Assembly (NCBI RefSeq): GCF_910596095.1
Contig: NC_056550.1
Span: 6,596,501-6,660,500, forward strand
Reading direction: 5' to 3'
DNA: 64,000 nucleotides
From: Thunnus maccoyii
Lineage: Eukaryota; Chordata; Actinopteri; Scombriformes; Scombridae
The position numbers and the translations under genes were made by a program. Shown here one piece after another: positions 35,928 through 49,200 of this stretch. Below the pieces are notes generated by a model that was not told the DNA's origin, ran no database searches, and saw nothing but the letters and a program-made list of their open reading frames with translations. How positions within the stretch are numbered: position 1 is the stretch's first letter; every line of letters begins with the position of its first letter.

Positions 35928-37502
35928 ACAACTGTCATGTGACAAGTCTCTCTTTCTCTTACTCCCCATCATTCTTCCTCCTCTCTGCCTCTCTCTCGGC
36001 ATCTGCTCCTGCTCAAGTAATCGGACAGGATGACCTTTGACCTCTCTGCTGAAATTTCGGATATTTCCCATCTATCCCAGAGAGGGAACGAGTGTGAGAT
36101 TTATTGATTTTTCCAGGCAGGCACGTTGAACATGTTCAATGTTTTGCTCCACATACATGTGATGCCCAGCTGCTAAACGTATAGGAAAACACACCGACAC
36201 ATTCCTTTCATAATGACACATAGCAAACGTAAATCACACATTGTACTGAAAATGTGATTTTCCTATGTTTTGTCAGGGGATGCCAGCCATGCCTGAGGCG
36301 CTGTTATCATATAATGTGACTTCTTGGGGTAAACGAGCACAAAAGTTGTCTTTGTGTGCCGTGCTGAATGTGTAAACTGATGGCGCTGTGTGTTGATGTC
36401 ACCAACAGAGGAAATATTTGCATCTGGTCTTGTTGTTTATCTCTGGACATCACAACAGCATCTGGTTTGTATTCCTGCCTCTTATCAGAAATCACCCTCT
36501 TTAGTGACAAAGGGAAGACAAAACAGAAAGGGGTCAAAGCTTTTGGCTGTCTAAGCGGAATTACCTTTACACTTCCTTCCTGTTTCAGCCATTAAAGTCA
36601 TTACTCGTCACAAAGTCCACAGTATAATCTAGATGATCTCCCTTTAATTAGAGCTACTGATTTATTAATCCACTGACAAAGTGAAAAATATTTATTTGCT
36701 ATTGCTAATGTCTCCCTGCTGGTTGTGGCATGTGCGTTGGCCCCATGCCTTCAGTTCCACTCGCAAAACTGGGCTCAAATCTGAATCCCAGGAGTATAAG
36801 TGAGGTAAACAGGTTCACATTGTACTGTTCCACTCTTCTGTGTAGACTTTGGCAGCAACGCCTCAGAACTTTCATCTCCACATCCATCATTTCACTCATC
36901 TATTTTTTTTGCTCATTTTTCACGCACTGTCCCACCACCCTTCCTCTTTTCTACTAGTGTCACACTCAAGTCTTATTATTTCTCATTTTCTGCATCCAAT
37001 GGAACAATCATTTTCTAGATATCTGTTGCTTTGTATGTGATTTCACCTACATAAACATCTGTTTTCTATATATAAATATTGCATCTTTTCCTCTTCCTCA
37101 TTGCTTCTTGAGAATAACAAGTCAGGTATTTTTGAAGTGCAAAGGAAAACAAATGTCAAACGTGATTTAAAGACTGAACAAGTGTTTCTCTCCCCCACAT
37201 TAATTAGATCATCGCCCACAGCGGTTCCCATGTTGTGTTAGCATGTCTGGTCATGTATCCAGGCTTACCTGTTTGAACTATGGGAACCTGCGAGAGTGAA
37301 TCACATAACTGTACTGCGCTTTACTGTACGTTCTGTTGAACTAATTGTACTTTACATCTGAGAGGTGCACTGGTGCAGTTAAAAATATGCAAAACATTAA
37401 TTCAAGTACAAGAGCACTGAGAGACATGCTGAGAAGTTTAGTGAAGAGTTTCACAAGTGAAATTGATGAATCTTATATCAAACAGTAGAGGAGCGTGGGA
37501 AA

Positions 37503-37543
37503 AATCTGATCAAATTAGCATATCATGCTAATTTGATCAGATT
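37503..37543. repeat. perfect 19-bp inverted repeat with 3-bp spacer
   Basis: The arm AATCTGATCAAATTAGCAT at 37503-37521 is followed by ATC and then its exact complement at 37525-37543. Each arm contains an octamer-like ATGCTAAT. It is not part of any element recognised here. Confidence 0.9.
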
Positions 37544-38308
37544 ATCACTACCTTTATTACATACATATCATCTGACTTTTATTGAACCAAGATTAGAGTG
37601 TTTTTAACTGAACTATCCTTAAATTTACATGTAAAATACATTTTAAACATTTCCATATAGTTTGCTAAGATTTCATCCACCTTCACTTCTCTTCACTTGC
37701 ATTAAAGAACTCAGGCAAGCAAGTAATTTTTGATATATTAGATTGTGTTGTATGTTGTACTGACTGTAAAGCAATGTGAAGAGAATTTCTGATTTGTGCT
37801 ATGATAAATAAAATTGACTTGACTCGACCATAATTGCTGAGTGTTTTAAATTTGAACTTCAGCAGTGAGATGTTCCAGATCCTATAGGCCAATATCCACC
37901 CTGCCGACGTGTCCTTGGGCCTGACACTGAATCCTTACTAGCTCTGTGTGGCCCTGTTCTGCTGTGGACTGTGACCTCTGACCTCCTTTTCAATGGAAGA
38001 AAACAACAACATACAGGCATAAATTAAGACATAAATTAAGTACTATACTATTAATATAACACCTATGATTATATCATCTTTAGTCCAGTATCGGAGAGAG
38101 GCGGCAGAGGTGTACAGTTTCAACAAGCTTAAAACACTGCCAGAGTGTTTGTTACAAAAACCCCCCTTCTTTGTCTGTGGAGTTAAAGTATTTAAGCTAA
38201 CAAAAACACACAATAGTGATATTAGTGGCAGTATTGAAAAGCCCAGTCATGCCTGTGTGTGTTGGGTTTGTCTGATTTGGCAGCTTTACAGCAGAAGTAC
38301 TAGCCAAT

Positions 38309-38757
38309 CAGGGCCGGTCTGTGGCATGGGCAACATAGGTGGTCACCTTGGATTTTTTTTTCTTACCAACTGATGTCCTTGTATACAGCTTTTGGAAAGA
38401 TGGACATGTTCTCCCCTCTTAAAATGTTTCCTGTCTTTTTCCCCATTGACTTGCATGAGTTTTCATTGAGTTTTTCCAAAGCTTTACTGTTCAGTCGGTT
38501 TAAGCATGACAGCTACCAAACTTCATTTGCTACCCCAGACAATGCCATCAAACACTCATTGAATGGCACTTTGACTCCCACTTGAATTTTTGTCTGGAGG
38601 ACCTTGGAGGACTTTGTCTGGCCTGGAGGTGCCATTGTGGCAATTTGTTTCAGTGTGAATTCATATTTATCACTTTTTTGGGGGCTCTGACCTAAATTTT
38701 TTGCGGCCTCAATCTAAAATCTCGCCTAGGACAGCAACATAGTCAGGGGCGGCCCTG
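38309..38757. mobile_element. 449-bp hAT-like element with CAGGGCCG ends
   Basis: The ends read CAGGGCCGGTCTGTG and, inverted, CAGGGCCGCCCCTGA. The flanking 8-mers TAGCCAAT and TATCAAAT match at six of eight positions, as expected of a decayed 8-bp hAT duplication. No transposase frame. Confidence 0.65.
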
Positions 38758-39039
38758 TATCAAATAGTTGGAGCCATCACTGCCTCTTATTTTCAAAGCA
38801 GAAGTCAGACTAGACCCTGTTGACACATGAGGGAAAACCTGGATGATGCAGTCCATCCTGAGAGTGACTGGTACTTATATGGTCATAAAAATCCTTAGTA
38901 TGCACATACCTCTCTCATTAAACACAGCTTTATCTGTACCCCCCTCCCTCCTCTAAGCTCTTTCAAGTTCATTTTTTTCTGCTCCTGTTGCCCTGCCCAG
39001 TGGCTGTCACCCCTCCACCCGGGTACGCCTTCAGCAGAA

Positions 39040-39413
39040 CATGATTGGCCCAAAGTGGGAGAATTATAGAAGACACGGCAGTCATTGGTTCAGAGGGGCG
39101 GTACAAGCGGGACGGTACCCGCCTCGTCCAGGACCGCACCCCGGCTGGCTACGTACTGAGGGAAATTAAGCGAACCAGTGAGCAGCCAGTGGAAGAGGGA
39201 GGGCAGAAGGAAGAGGGGGAGAAAGAAAAAAAAAAGATAGAAAGAGTGACTGAAGCAGAGAAAGAGAGGGAGGTAGCGAGCACTGTAGTTTAGCCTGAAC
39301 TCTCTGAGAAGCTGCTGTCGACTGGAAAAGAAGTTTGACTCACGGCGACGCTGACTGAGCCACCTGGTTGTTGTTAGCCATCCTCTGAAAGGCGTCCTGC
39401 ACCCAAAAAGCAG
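39040..39413 (+). promoter_or_regulatory. myh9: myh9 promoter and non-coding first exon (inferred)
   Basis: Two inverted CCAAT boxes (ATTGG at 39044-39048 and 39084-39088) and a GC box (ggggcgg, 39095-39101) form a typical TATA-less promoter. A 5' UTR exon probably ends at 39413, where AAAAAGCAG is followed by GTAATAC. In mammals myh9 also begins with a non-coding exon and a long first intron. The exact start is not visible. Confidence 0.45.
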
Positions 39414-40344
39414 GTAATACTCTCAACTTATTTCTGCCTGCCATGCTCTCTCTTTCCCTCTGTGTACTCTTTCATATAACTCATTCAATCTGCTCAGCAA
39501 GTGCGCCGAACCAGGAAGCACGGGTTGCTACTTCATCGTTGCAACTTCAGCAACCCGACCTCCGGAACTAATTTAAACCGGGGTTTCTTCAACTTTGCAG
39601 CACCACAGTACATATAAGTTGTTATTCAAGCTTTTAAACACGCACCTGTGTGCGACATGTGAGCTCTAAAGCTCGACAAAACTACATCAGCAGCAGCAGC
39701 ATTGTGGCAGCTGGCGAGAAGCTGAAGCCATAACGGCAGAGCAGGAAGTGATTCGCTTGAATGAGTCGCAGAAAAAGGCCGGTGAAGAGTTTTTGAGACC
39801 AACCGGGGAAGCAAATTGAAGAAAAGTTGAATTGAGACTACATGGACACAGCGGGAAGTGTATGAGTCAGTTTGTGGTTAAAGTTTTTGGTGTGCAGCGG
39901 CCAGAAACGGACGCTGTGTGTGTGTGTGGTCGGTAATATGTCTGCTTGCTGGCGGCATGACGTCACTTGGTTCACCGGTGGACTGAAGAAAAAAGAAAAA
40001 AGAAAAAAAAAAAAAACGGCGCTGCGCTTTTCCGCCGCTGATCAGCTTACCCTCAGTGAAGCATGACATCTGCATGTCTGTGGACTTTGTCTTTCTGTCC
40101 CTATAGTTTCGATGCCAGCCTACAGGGCAACCTTCAAGAGGCTCTGACAAAAAGAGGAACACATTTGGCTGTGATTTAGTTCACAAGAGGTGAAAACTGA
40201 TTATCCTCACCATGTGTTTCCTTCCCATTTTATGTAGATGGCTCATTAGATTGGACGAAATCATGAGTTGAAGTGATATGGTTATTTTTGCATGTTCAGT
40301 ATATCTATTTGTTAATCAGTCATTGTTATATGTGATTTTTCAAA

Positions 40345-40500
40345 ACATTGCATCATTTCTTTTTATTTATTCAACTTTTATTCAACCAGGATGCCTCTTG
40401 ACATACATGATCTCTATTACAAGAGAGGCCTGTTGAAAATTGCAGCGTAGAATACCAGAGTCACATAAAATATTTAGAACATTCACACATAACATAATAC
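40345..40500. repeat. LINE/SINE-like repeat fragment
   Basis: 'ttcaaccaggatgcctcttg' followed by 'tacaagagaggcctg' matches the pattern of a common fish interspersed repeat. Borders are approximate. Confidence 0.4.
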
Positions 40501-40520
40501 AGGACTTGAGAGTTGCACTT

Positions 40521-40873
40521 TAGGGTTGGGCCATATATCGATATTCTGTTGATATCATGATGTGAGACTAAATATCATCTTTGATATTGGATATCAGGAT
40601 ATGGCATAAGGGTTGTCTCTTCCTGGTTTTAAAAGCTGCATTACAGTAAAGTGATGTCATTATCTGAACTTAACAGACTGTTCTAGCTGCTCTAGTATTT
40701 CTTTACTCACTTAGTCATTATAAACACATTACTGATGATTATTTATCAAATATCTCATTGTTTAAATATTTTGTGAAAGCAGTCATCCCTGCAATATCGT
40801 TGCAATATTGATATTGAGTTATTTGGTTAAAAATGTTTTTGATATTTGATTTTGTCCATATCGCCCAGCCCTA
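40521..40873. mobile_element. 353-bp hAT-like element with TAGGGYTGGGC ends
   Basis: The ends read TAGGGTTGGGCCATAT and, inverted, TAGGGCTGGGCGATAT, and the interior has repeated 'gatat' units. Flanks GTTGCACT and GTTGCATT differ at one of eight positions (with one extra T at the left border), consistent with an 8-bp duplication. No transposase. Confidence 0.8.
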
Positions 40874-42995
40874 GTTGCATTCTTCATAAAAGACATTTCC
40901 AGATGATGTTTGGGTGTGTAGTGTGAAACTACAGTTGTGTCAAATTCAGAACAGAATTTGGAGACTTTGAAGATTATTCATGTGGAGTTCCTGGTCTGAT
41001 AAATGAAACTGGAGAACGCATTTAACAGAACTAAATGAGTATTGTCATACACAATTTGGGTTTTTTTTATCAATTAGCCAGATTTTACTCAGAATAATTA
41101 CTGAAATACACAATTATGTCATCTGAAAATGACCAGGTTTGTCTTCTAATTACCGTGCAGTCTGCTGTGACAAACATAAACCAGGCAACACAAGAGTTTT
41201 CCATGGTTTAAGAGATTTTATATCAATATAAAGCCAAGTTAAATCAATTATATTTCATAGCCCAATGTAATAAATCACAAATTTTCCCCAGCAAACTTTA
41301 CAATCTGTAAAACCTACAAAACCTTCTAATCTTAGACTGTTGATTTTCATCAGAGGAGGAGACATGCAGTAAATGTACAAATGTAATATGGAAATATTAG
41401 TTCAAACATATTATTAAGAAAAAATCTTTGAGTGTCAGATAAAGTGTAAAAGTGTTTGGAGCGCAGAATGTGAATCAGTAAAAAACATCAGATAACTTTG
41501 TCTTCAGATTATTGTCATTTCTTTCCATATTACCCAGCAACAGTCAGGACATAAGTGATCACAGGCATTTCATTTTTATTCATTCAGGCTCATACAAAAG
41601 CACATGTTACAGCACCAAACTCCATTTTTTTTTATTCATGCAGACCAATCTTAGCAAGGTTCTTATAATCTCAGACTTGTCTCAGATCTGAGGTTTCACA
41701 TTCTCTTCCGGCCTGCCTCTGCCATTTTATTGTACACCTACAACACAAGTGTTATGCTATGTCAGTACAATTTGTGTTTGCTCTCTCAGATGGGACATCA
41801 TTGTATTTGCACTTTGGGAAGCAAACAGACTCTGGTATGCTTGCACACCCTTCGGATTTTAAGTCAGAAAGGCGCTGCGTGGCTCACTATTTGCAAAAAA
41901 TTACTCATGAACTCAACCTCACGTCAGACTGTGCATCAAAGCGCTAACAACTCTGGTATTCCTCTACCAAACCTGCTTCTCATTGTACAAAGTGTTAGCG
42001 GTCTCACGGGGAGTGAGAGCAGCACCTTTTTTGCTTTCACTTGTAATCAGAGCCATAAACTTCTATCCAGCTGACGCTTGCCAACATGCAATTAAACCAC
42101 AGTGTGAACATACCACATTAATAACTTTTGGATACTCAGGCATCCACATAGTGGTTCATGGTGAAATAGTCATTACAGTAGATGAATAAACAAACATATG
42201 TGTGTAGTCGTATGTAGCCTGTAAGCATTTCTTTATGAAGTTTTTCTGTGTCTCAGACGACACACCTACATAAAGCAGTGCTAGTCATTTACTGCTTGAG
42301 GAAGACATATCGGTAAATACTTATCCTTAAAGGGGCACGTTGGGTGACAGGTAGTATGTCATATCCTGTTATTGCATTTGAGTCATGAATTAAATTCAGC
42401 TCATGTATTGCGCAATGCCTTCTCTAGAGGCCAGTGATTCTCACTCATTGCCAGTTTTGGTGCAGTTATGGAGCCCCCCACGGAGAGCGTTACATTCCAT
42501 CAGTTGTGTGTCAGCAGTGTCCATACTTGAGGCCCCCTGGGAGATTTACTGTAGGCTAGACAAAATTAAACACAGACATCTTAAAATCTGAAACAAGGAG
42601 CTGGCTGTTCAATCTTCTCAAAATGATACAGTCTGAGTGAACATGCCTGTGGATGTTTAGATTTCATTGAAGGGCAGTCATCCTGTCTGAGGCAGATTGC
42701 CTTCAGGCCCTTTGCTTTTGTTGTAAATGTTAGCACAATGTGAGGAGGGCAGCGTGACACAGTTTGGCACACTGCAAACCACAGTTGTCTTCCGCTATGA
42801 AGTTTCAAAGAGGTTTTAAAATATGTGAGGTATTTCTCATCTTTTGTTTGTTTGTGTGTATGTGACCTCTTAACTGCATTCACCGGTCCAATTATATCTT
42901 CACCTCTGATTGTCTGTACGAGGCTGACAGAAGAGACACATGATAACACAGGCTGGAAAAGCTCACAAAAAGTGCTCTAAGCTAAAGCTTGAGCT

Positions 42996-43295
42996 AGAGC
43001 TGAAACAATTAATGGATTGATAGATTAGTCAATAGAGAGCAAATGAATCTACAACTACTCTGGTCATGAATTCATCGTTTGTCATTCATGAAGCAAATAT
43101 GTCAAAAATTCACTGGCTCCAGCTTCTTAAATGTTAATATTTGTGATAGTAAATATATATTTTAGGGTTTTGGACTGTTCTTATGATAAAAGCTATTTGT
43201 TAAACTGTGATGGGCGTATTTCCCTATTTTTGACAGTTTATCGAAAAAAAACTAACTAGCAGTAGGCAATAAGAATTATCGTTAGTTTCAACCCT
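42996..43295. repeat. GCTGCAAC-type short inverted-repeat element, copy 5
   Basis: Left end 'agagctgaaacaattaa', right end inverted 'agggttgaaactaacgat', interior 'ggctccagcttcttaaatg'. Confidence 0.65.
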
Positions 43296-43597
43296 AGTCT
43301 GAGCCAAATCAGTCTATAATGTACAATATGTCCACATATCTACCAGCTTGTCCCAAACAATGAAAAGAGCTGAAAAGGAGGCTGTCAGATGGGATGGTGC
43401 CAATGTTCTTTTCTCAGTACATTGCTTGTGCATTTTCTTTTAATACTTAATACTAGTAATACTTGTTGTTGATGATTGATAGGGTAGGGAAATGTCATGC
43501 ATATCCTAGTTTTCTACAAGCCCCAGTCAGCTGAGATTCATTCATGCAGGCAAAACATTCCAGTCTGAGCGGAGACGGCTGAGATTCTCCATTAACC

Positions 43598-44250
43598 ATG
43601 GCAGAGCTGATCATGCCACTCCTCGGTATGTAGTTATTGTGCTGCTTATAGTCAACACTGGGTGAAATTCACTTGTTTATCCAGAGGTAGACATAATGTC
43701 TGTTGTCAGACTGGTAATGGAGACGGTATCAAACAGACTTGGACACTCACCGTGAAGTGTGTGCACTCTTTACATTGTGCCATATTTCACTAATGTTGGT
43801 CTTTTAATTCAGGTCTCTCAAACAGCTACTTTTTCTTGAATGTTTTGTCTATTTATGTTCTGCCCAAAAATATTTCTTGGGGTTGACATGAACAGCATAA
43901 TTAAGTTGCCTCAGTCAGAATGCTTGAACTGGCTTGGCTGGAGGATAAATTTGCACCAGTGTCTGCTGTTGGTTTCCCATTTCCTTTTACTGCTGTTTAT
44001 TTCTTACATTTCCTTGTTGTCTCAGCCTCTTCATCAGACCTTTCTCAGTGCCCCCTGTTGCCTGTCTGTGTTCTCCTTCATTTTCCCTTCCCGGACTCCC
44101 CCTACCTCCCCCTCCCTCCCTCCCTCCCTCACAGCACGCACCTGTAAGGGTACAATAGAACTGAACAATACCAGGAAATGGCTGTGCTCTGACTTCAACC
44201 ACATACAGAAAGGAGTTATTCAGACTTGTGATCCCAAGGATGGACCTTGA
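43598..44250 (+). CDS. possible two-exon mini-gene in myh9 intron 1
   Basis: An ATG in good context (AACCATGG) at 43598 opens nine codons plus one base before a GTATGT donor at 43626. A pyrimidine-rich tract ending in CACAG at 44134 is followed by a frame that fits that phase and runs 38 codons to TGA at 44248-44250. AATAAA follows at 44312-44317. The joined product would be 47 residues with three spaced cysteines (RTCKGTIELNN, KWLCSDFN, IQTCDPK). No family is recognised and there is no clear signal peptide, so other 5' exons may exist. It could also be chance or a decayed gene. Confidence 0.2.
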
Positions 44251-45654
44251 CCATGCCTCTTTTAATGATAACTTGTGGCCCAGTAGATAATACTGCTGTC
44301 TGCTTTGTGGTAATAAAGATGAGGTAGTGCTCCATCAGAGTGACCTACAGTCAGTAGTCTTCTCCGGCGTGCCAGTTTAATGATCCCAAGTTCCTGTTCG
44401 TTTAAGATTAGGTCACAGTCAGCACCTGGCTGTCTACTTGCCAACATAACTCCCTTGTAGAGAAGAGTAAGTTTACTGTAGTTGTCAAACATTTTAGGGA
44501 TATTCTTAACACACTACTGTTGCCTCGCATTTGGCTCGTTACTGTAAATACAGGTGATACCAAGTGAAGTAAAACATTTTTACAGAAGCAAGAGATCTAA
44601 TTGGTGGTGACTGCGGTCAAGCACAGTTGTGTTACTGTGTCAGAAAATGGAGTCTGTCCATGATTTGGTGTGTGTAGGTGTGGGAGCTGCACACCTGGCG
44701 TGTTACTGTGTGAAGTGAGTGATACCTCAGAGATTGTGCAACACATTCACCACAGTCACTGAACTTTGAAACATGCTGCGTCTACCTTCTGGCACCCATT
44801 AGACAATATATTCCCATGTCAATCTAAATCACACTGCACATCTGATACCAAGGTTGTCAAACTAGCATGTGGTCCTGAGGTCTGTGAGTGCATCATTTGA
44901 TGAGATAGACTTATATTGTCTGTTCATCATCTGAGTTTGCTTTCTTTACTGACTCAAAGGGAGTATCCCAGATAGAGATAACATGTGATAAGGCTAAAAA
45001 GAGCCATAAAATAATCCAGAAGGGTGAAGGAGATATAGGTTTAGAGGTGAAATACTGAAAGCAGATTGTCTTCACTGGGTCTGTCAGAAATGAACGACCG
45101 AGCTGTGCCAGTGCAGCATTCCTCTGAAAAAAAAAAAAATATTGCTGACAAAATTATTGCTGACAAACAGAAATGTGTATCTTAACTCCCCTCTGCATTC
45201 TTTCAGTGTCTGTTAAAAGGCTTACGTAACCCTCTGTCTATTTATTGAATGGGTCAATACTGTCAGGAGTGCTTTAGTAAAAGGGCAAACTGGTACTGTG
45301 CAGTATCTGTTCTGTTTTGTCAAAGAACCAGTCAATTGTGCACTCAGTGGTTTAATCAGATAGCTGTTTGAATGGTAGACATGGAATTTGTTCTATGACC
45401 CTGAAAATGATGTGCTTATCTCACCAACACCCTCTTTATAATTATCTGTCTTCCCTGTCATTTAACTTAAGTGTGCAACCGACGGTATGCAGAAAGTAAA
45501 TTAGGGAGGAGTGTGTGAAAACTAGTTAGCAAGCGAGCGGTAATGGATATATGGCTGAAATAGGTGGCTAAAAGTAGTGAAGAAACAGTTGATTAGTTAA
45601 AAGTAACGGATAAATAGTTGAATAGTGAGCTTAAAGTAATAAACGGAGTGAGAG

Positions 45655-45872
45655 AAGATTCAACCCAAGTGGTGGTTTTGACTGTTTAATTATATTTAAA
45701 AAATGTAACCCTGTTATCTGTCCATTTATCATCAATAATTAAATAAAATCCAATTAAATCAGTTCAGACTTAACATATTTGGAACATGACGGGTCGTTTC
45801 AAAGAAGGGGCACATCTGAGAGGGCTGTTGGGGTACATGAGACAAAAAAAAGTTGGGAACCACTGGTGTAGG
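45655..45872. repeat. hAT-type repeat fragment ending 'ccactggtgta'
   Basis: On the minus strand it starts 'cagtggttcccaactttttt' and continues with 'ctcatgtacccca', a widespread fish element. The other end is not clear. Confidence 0.5.
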
Positions 45873-46239
45873 TGAAGTACTGAGAGCTTTAGTAAGACCT
45901 TGAATGGGCCTCTAGTTGTAAATGGTGGATGGCATTGGCCAGCTTACAGTTCAAAGTGAAATTGGATCTTGGTCGGGGCAGGAATGTGAAAAGTAATGTG
46001 GAAAGTGATGCAGATCTGTCATGCAGTGCGGTTATTTTCCAGCAAGGGCTTAATTTACTTCTCAGTCTTCGGAGCCGCTCAGCGTGCGCTCAAGAAAACG
46101 CCACCTTCCCTCCTCCTTGAAAGACTCCACAACAAGTTCCACAAATGGCAAAATAGTTTTCTCAGTTTGTCATTTCCTCTTTTCCTCCCCTCTCTTCTCC
46201 TTGCCACACCCTTCCCACTTTCAGGGAAGGAGAGCGAAG

Positions 46240-46266
46240 GGGAGAGAGAGAGAGAGAGAGAGAGAG
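46240..46266. repeat. (GA)n microsatellite
   Basis: About 13 GA units followed by a short GC alternation. Confidence 0.9.
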
Positions 46267-49200
46267 CGCGCGCTGATGTGTGAGCCCATAATGAATTTTG
46301 ACTGACTCAGTACCCTTCCAGTCTTTGTCTGGCACCCACTCTCTGTTGCATGAGAGAGCAAACCACCAGTCGGTAGATCATTGGACAGTGAGGGGGATGA
46401 AAGTGGTACAGCCAAGACAAAAGAGGGACAGCAGTATTTGTTTGAAAGGGGGAACATAAACAGAAAGCAGTGACAACAGTACAAAACAATATCCACAGCA
46501 TGAGGAGGACAGCTGAGGACTGGCTCAGGTTAAGCCAGCTGGGATGTTGTGATGGGATGCAGTAGAGTGTTATTGACTGTGCTGTCATGCTATTAATATT
46601 CCTGTCAATGGGGCAGTCAACACAGCACAGCTAGTTTATGGGCTCCCTTAAGCCGGGCCAAGAGGGGAGATGCACAAATTTGACTGTACATGGTCATGCT
46701 GTGGTAAAAGTCGTCATTCTTGGGTTTTTACAGTAACTCAGGGAGAGTCAGTGTGGTGGAAAGGAATGAGAGGGAGTCTGATGGACGGACGGACGGACTC
46801 AGACTTAGAAAGACCAGGGTTGACCTGATTTCTAAACAGGACAACAGTGACGGAAAAGGACGCTCCGTAGCGCTTCCCTCTTCCTCTCCTCTCCTCGATC
46901 CTCCTCCACCTCGCTCTCAAAGTCCTGCATTACTTCCTCCTTGTGTAACCACATTCTGGTCTCTGTGATGAGGCTAGTTTCTAAAACCGGCCTCCGCTCT
47001 CTTCCTCTTGTTATTTATTTTATGGTTCCTTTTCCTCTTTCATGTAGGCAGCTGCTTTGACTGGATACTTCCAACTCTGTTTTCATTTGGGCATTTTTAA
47101 AATATAATCCCTTAATGGTATTTCAGTCAGGCTCCATAAAGTTCAGAGATTTTTGGCAAGGTTTAGTTTTGGGATGACAGTGTCCTACCTACTGTCATGT
47201 ATTCAGTTAATTGGTAATCCTTGTTATGATTAACTCGACCAGCTAATCTCATCATGAATGGGTCTCAACAGAATAGATGGTGAATGCTTTCACAGCTGAG
47301 CAGTGTTCGCAAAGTGACAAGGAATCAGGGAAAACCTTGATTGTTACAGGATTATGGAGAACCTGGCAGGGAGGCAGTGGGAACCCGAGCCATGAACTTG
47401 AAGTGTTGGGTGGGCGTGATTAATTTTATTGCACACCGTTTTATCTCAATGTCAAGTCATCATCCATGTCAGGCTCCACAAGGAAAGGCCTAGGTCCTAA
47501 ATTTGTCCGATGGGAGTTTTTTATCCATCTTCTTCTCTCTACTTTCAATATAGAGCAGCGCTTGTCAAACTAGAATAGCTGAGTAATTTTAGTCCTCATG
47601 CCACTCTCTGGAGAGGTAGCTTGAAGTGTGTCACCGTTATCTGTGTCAAGCATGTGTGGCAGACATCAACAGACTGGACTTGTCTTTTTTTCTCCTTAAC
47701 AAATAATGTCAGCAGCTTGCAGAAATATATAGTTTAGCTGTTTCTGTAGTGAAACATAAAACTCCCTGCAGTGAATGAACTTTGGTTCACGATTTATTAA
47801 GGTTGCTTCCTTTAAGCAATAGATGCTTAAATCATTTGAACAGTGAACAGATGGTGTCTGTATTTGTTAAAAGTATTTGAGATGCTGTTTTCATGGTGGC
47901 CTCCCTGCACTCGAAGCATGATGTTAAAACATAGCAAGCTAAAGCAACACCAGAGCCTGTGGGTGTGTTCAGTCTGTTCTATTTCACATCTTGTTTTTGG
48001 CAAACAACAAAGCAACAGGGATTATAATCAGCCATGGCTCATATTCAACCCTGCATGGGGCCAACTGATCCAAATATACTGGAAAAAGTAAAGGCGAAAT
48101 GGACTCTAAAGGAGCATGGGAACATAGTCAAACACACACATGGACTGAGAGCTCTCAGGTCTGTTCGATCCATGCAGCAATGGGATGGGTGTGTGCTTTC
48201 AGTGCGAGGTGATGCTGATCTCTTCTGAGTGATGAAACCCCTGAAGGCACACATGACCTTCTGACGTGATGGGAATAAGGGGAAGGCAAAAACAGGAAGG
48301 AAAGCCAGAGAATAGGTCTGAGAAAGATGTAAGGGGGGACATAATGGGACAGAGGACAAAAAATTTGTGGAATTCCTTTGCTTGCCGTCTCTCCTCTGAT
48401 AAAGAGTGAGTATGGGAGGAATGTGACCCTGAAAAGACTGGATAAACAGGAGAGGGAGGGAGGGAGGGAGGGGAGGTGGGGGGGGGCGGGGGCAGTTAGG
48501 ATCCTGGAGAGGGAGAGGAGTGTGACTGAAGGCAGAGGAGGGCGAGTGGAGCCAGCTGAGAGGTATAGGAGGACTAATTTGCCCTGCTCTGTTACAGGAT
48601 GGGGTCTGTAGACTAGAGATGAGTTTAGAGGGGGGGGGTGAGCAGTGATGGACGTCAGCTGTAGCGCAGCCTGACAGTGTTGATGGAGGATGGAGAGCGG
48701 CAGGGGTCATGAGAAGAATGGCTCTGCCTCTGCTTTCTTTCTCACAGATCAGGGTTAATGTGCTGGAACAGACGCAACCCCATTAAATTCAGCGACCTCT
48801 CTTTCGAAAGACTCTCAAGGGTCTGTCACCTCTTCTCAATACAGTTGTGGAATGTGTAGTTTCTATTTTGACAAGAGCATTGCCCTAGTTGATGTAACTT
48901 TGCAATATTTATTACCAGTACCCATTACTACGATGATGGTAACTAAAATAAAAGTCACTGTTATTTTGGAGAGACAATGTGTGAGCTATGCAGACAGGTG
49001 TTTTTTTTTCCCAGTCAACTTTCTTAGAAATGCTTAGAAATGTTCATTAATAAAAGTATTATTCTTGCATCGACTACACTGCACTGTTGTTTCCAAGCAA
49101 TTTTTAAAAATGCTGAGCATGAGAATCAGGCACCAGTGTCCCATCCCACTGGACCACATTGCAATGCGAAATTACTCCCATGGATTATTTTAGTCATGAT

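Larger units (their letters stand above)
33447..38308. other. intergenic region upstream of myh9
   Basis: No coding exon recognised. It holds GT-rich microsatellite sequence at 33465-33502, a poly-T run at about 35908-35927, two consensus CArG boxes (34316-34325 and 35699-35708) and a perfect palindrome at 37503-37543. Frames of 70-100 codons lack family motifs. Confidence 0.4.

Noticed and set aside
39045..39293. 82-codon frame in the inferred myh9 5' UTR
   Set aside because: It has no ATG at its start and overlaps the promoter and non-coding exon; the charged C-terminal part reflects a GA-rich tract.
48045..48710. 221-codon minus-strand frame rich in Pro, Ser and Leu
   Set aside because: It covers purine-rich simple sequence (ggaggg tracts) in myh9 intron 1, and its translation is low complexity with no motif.
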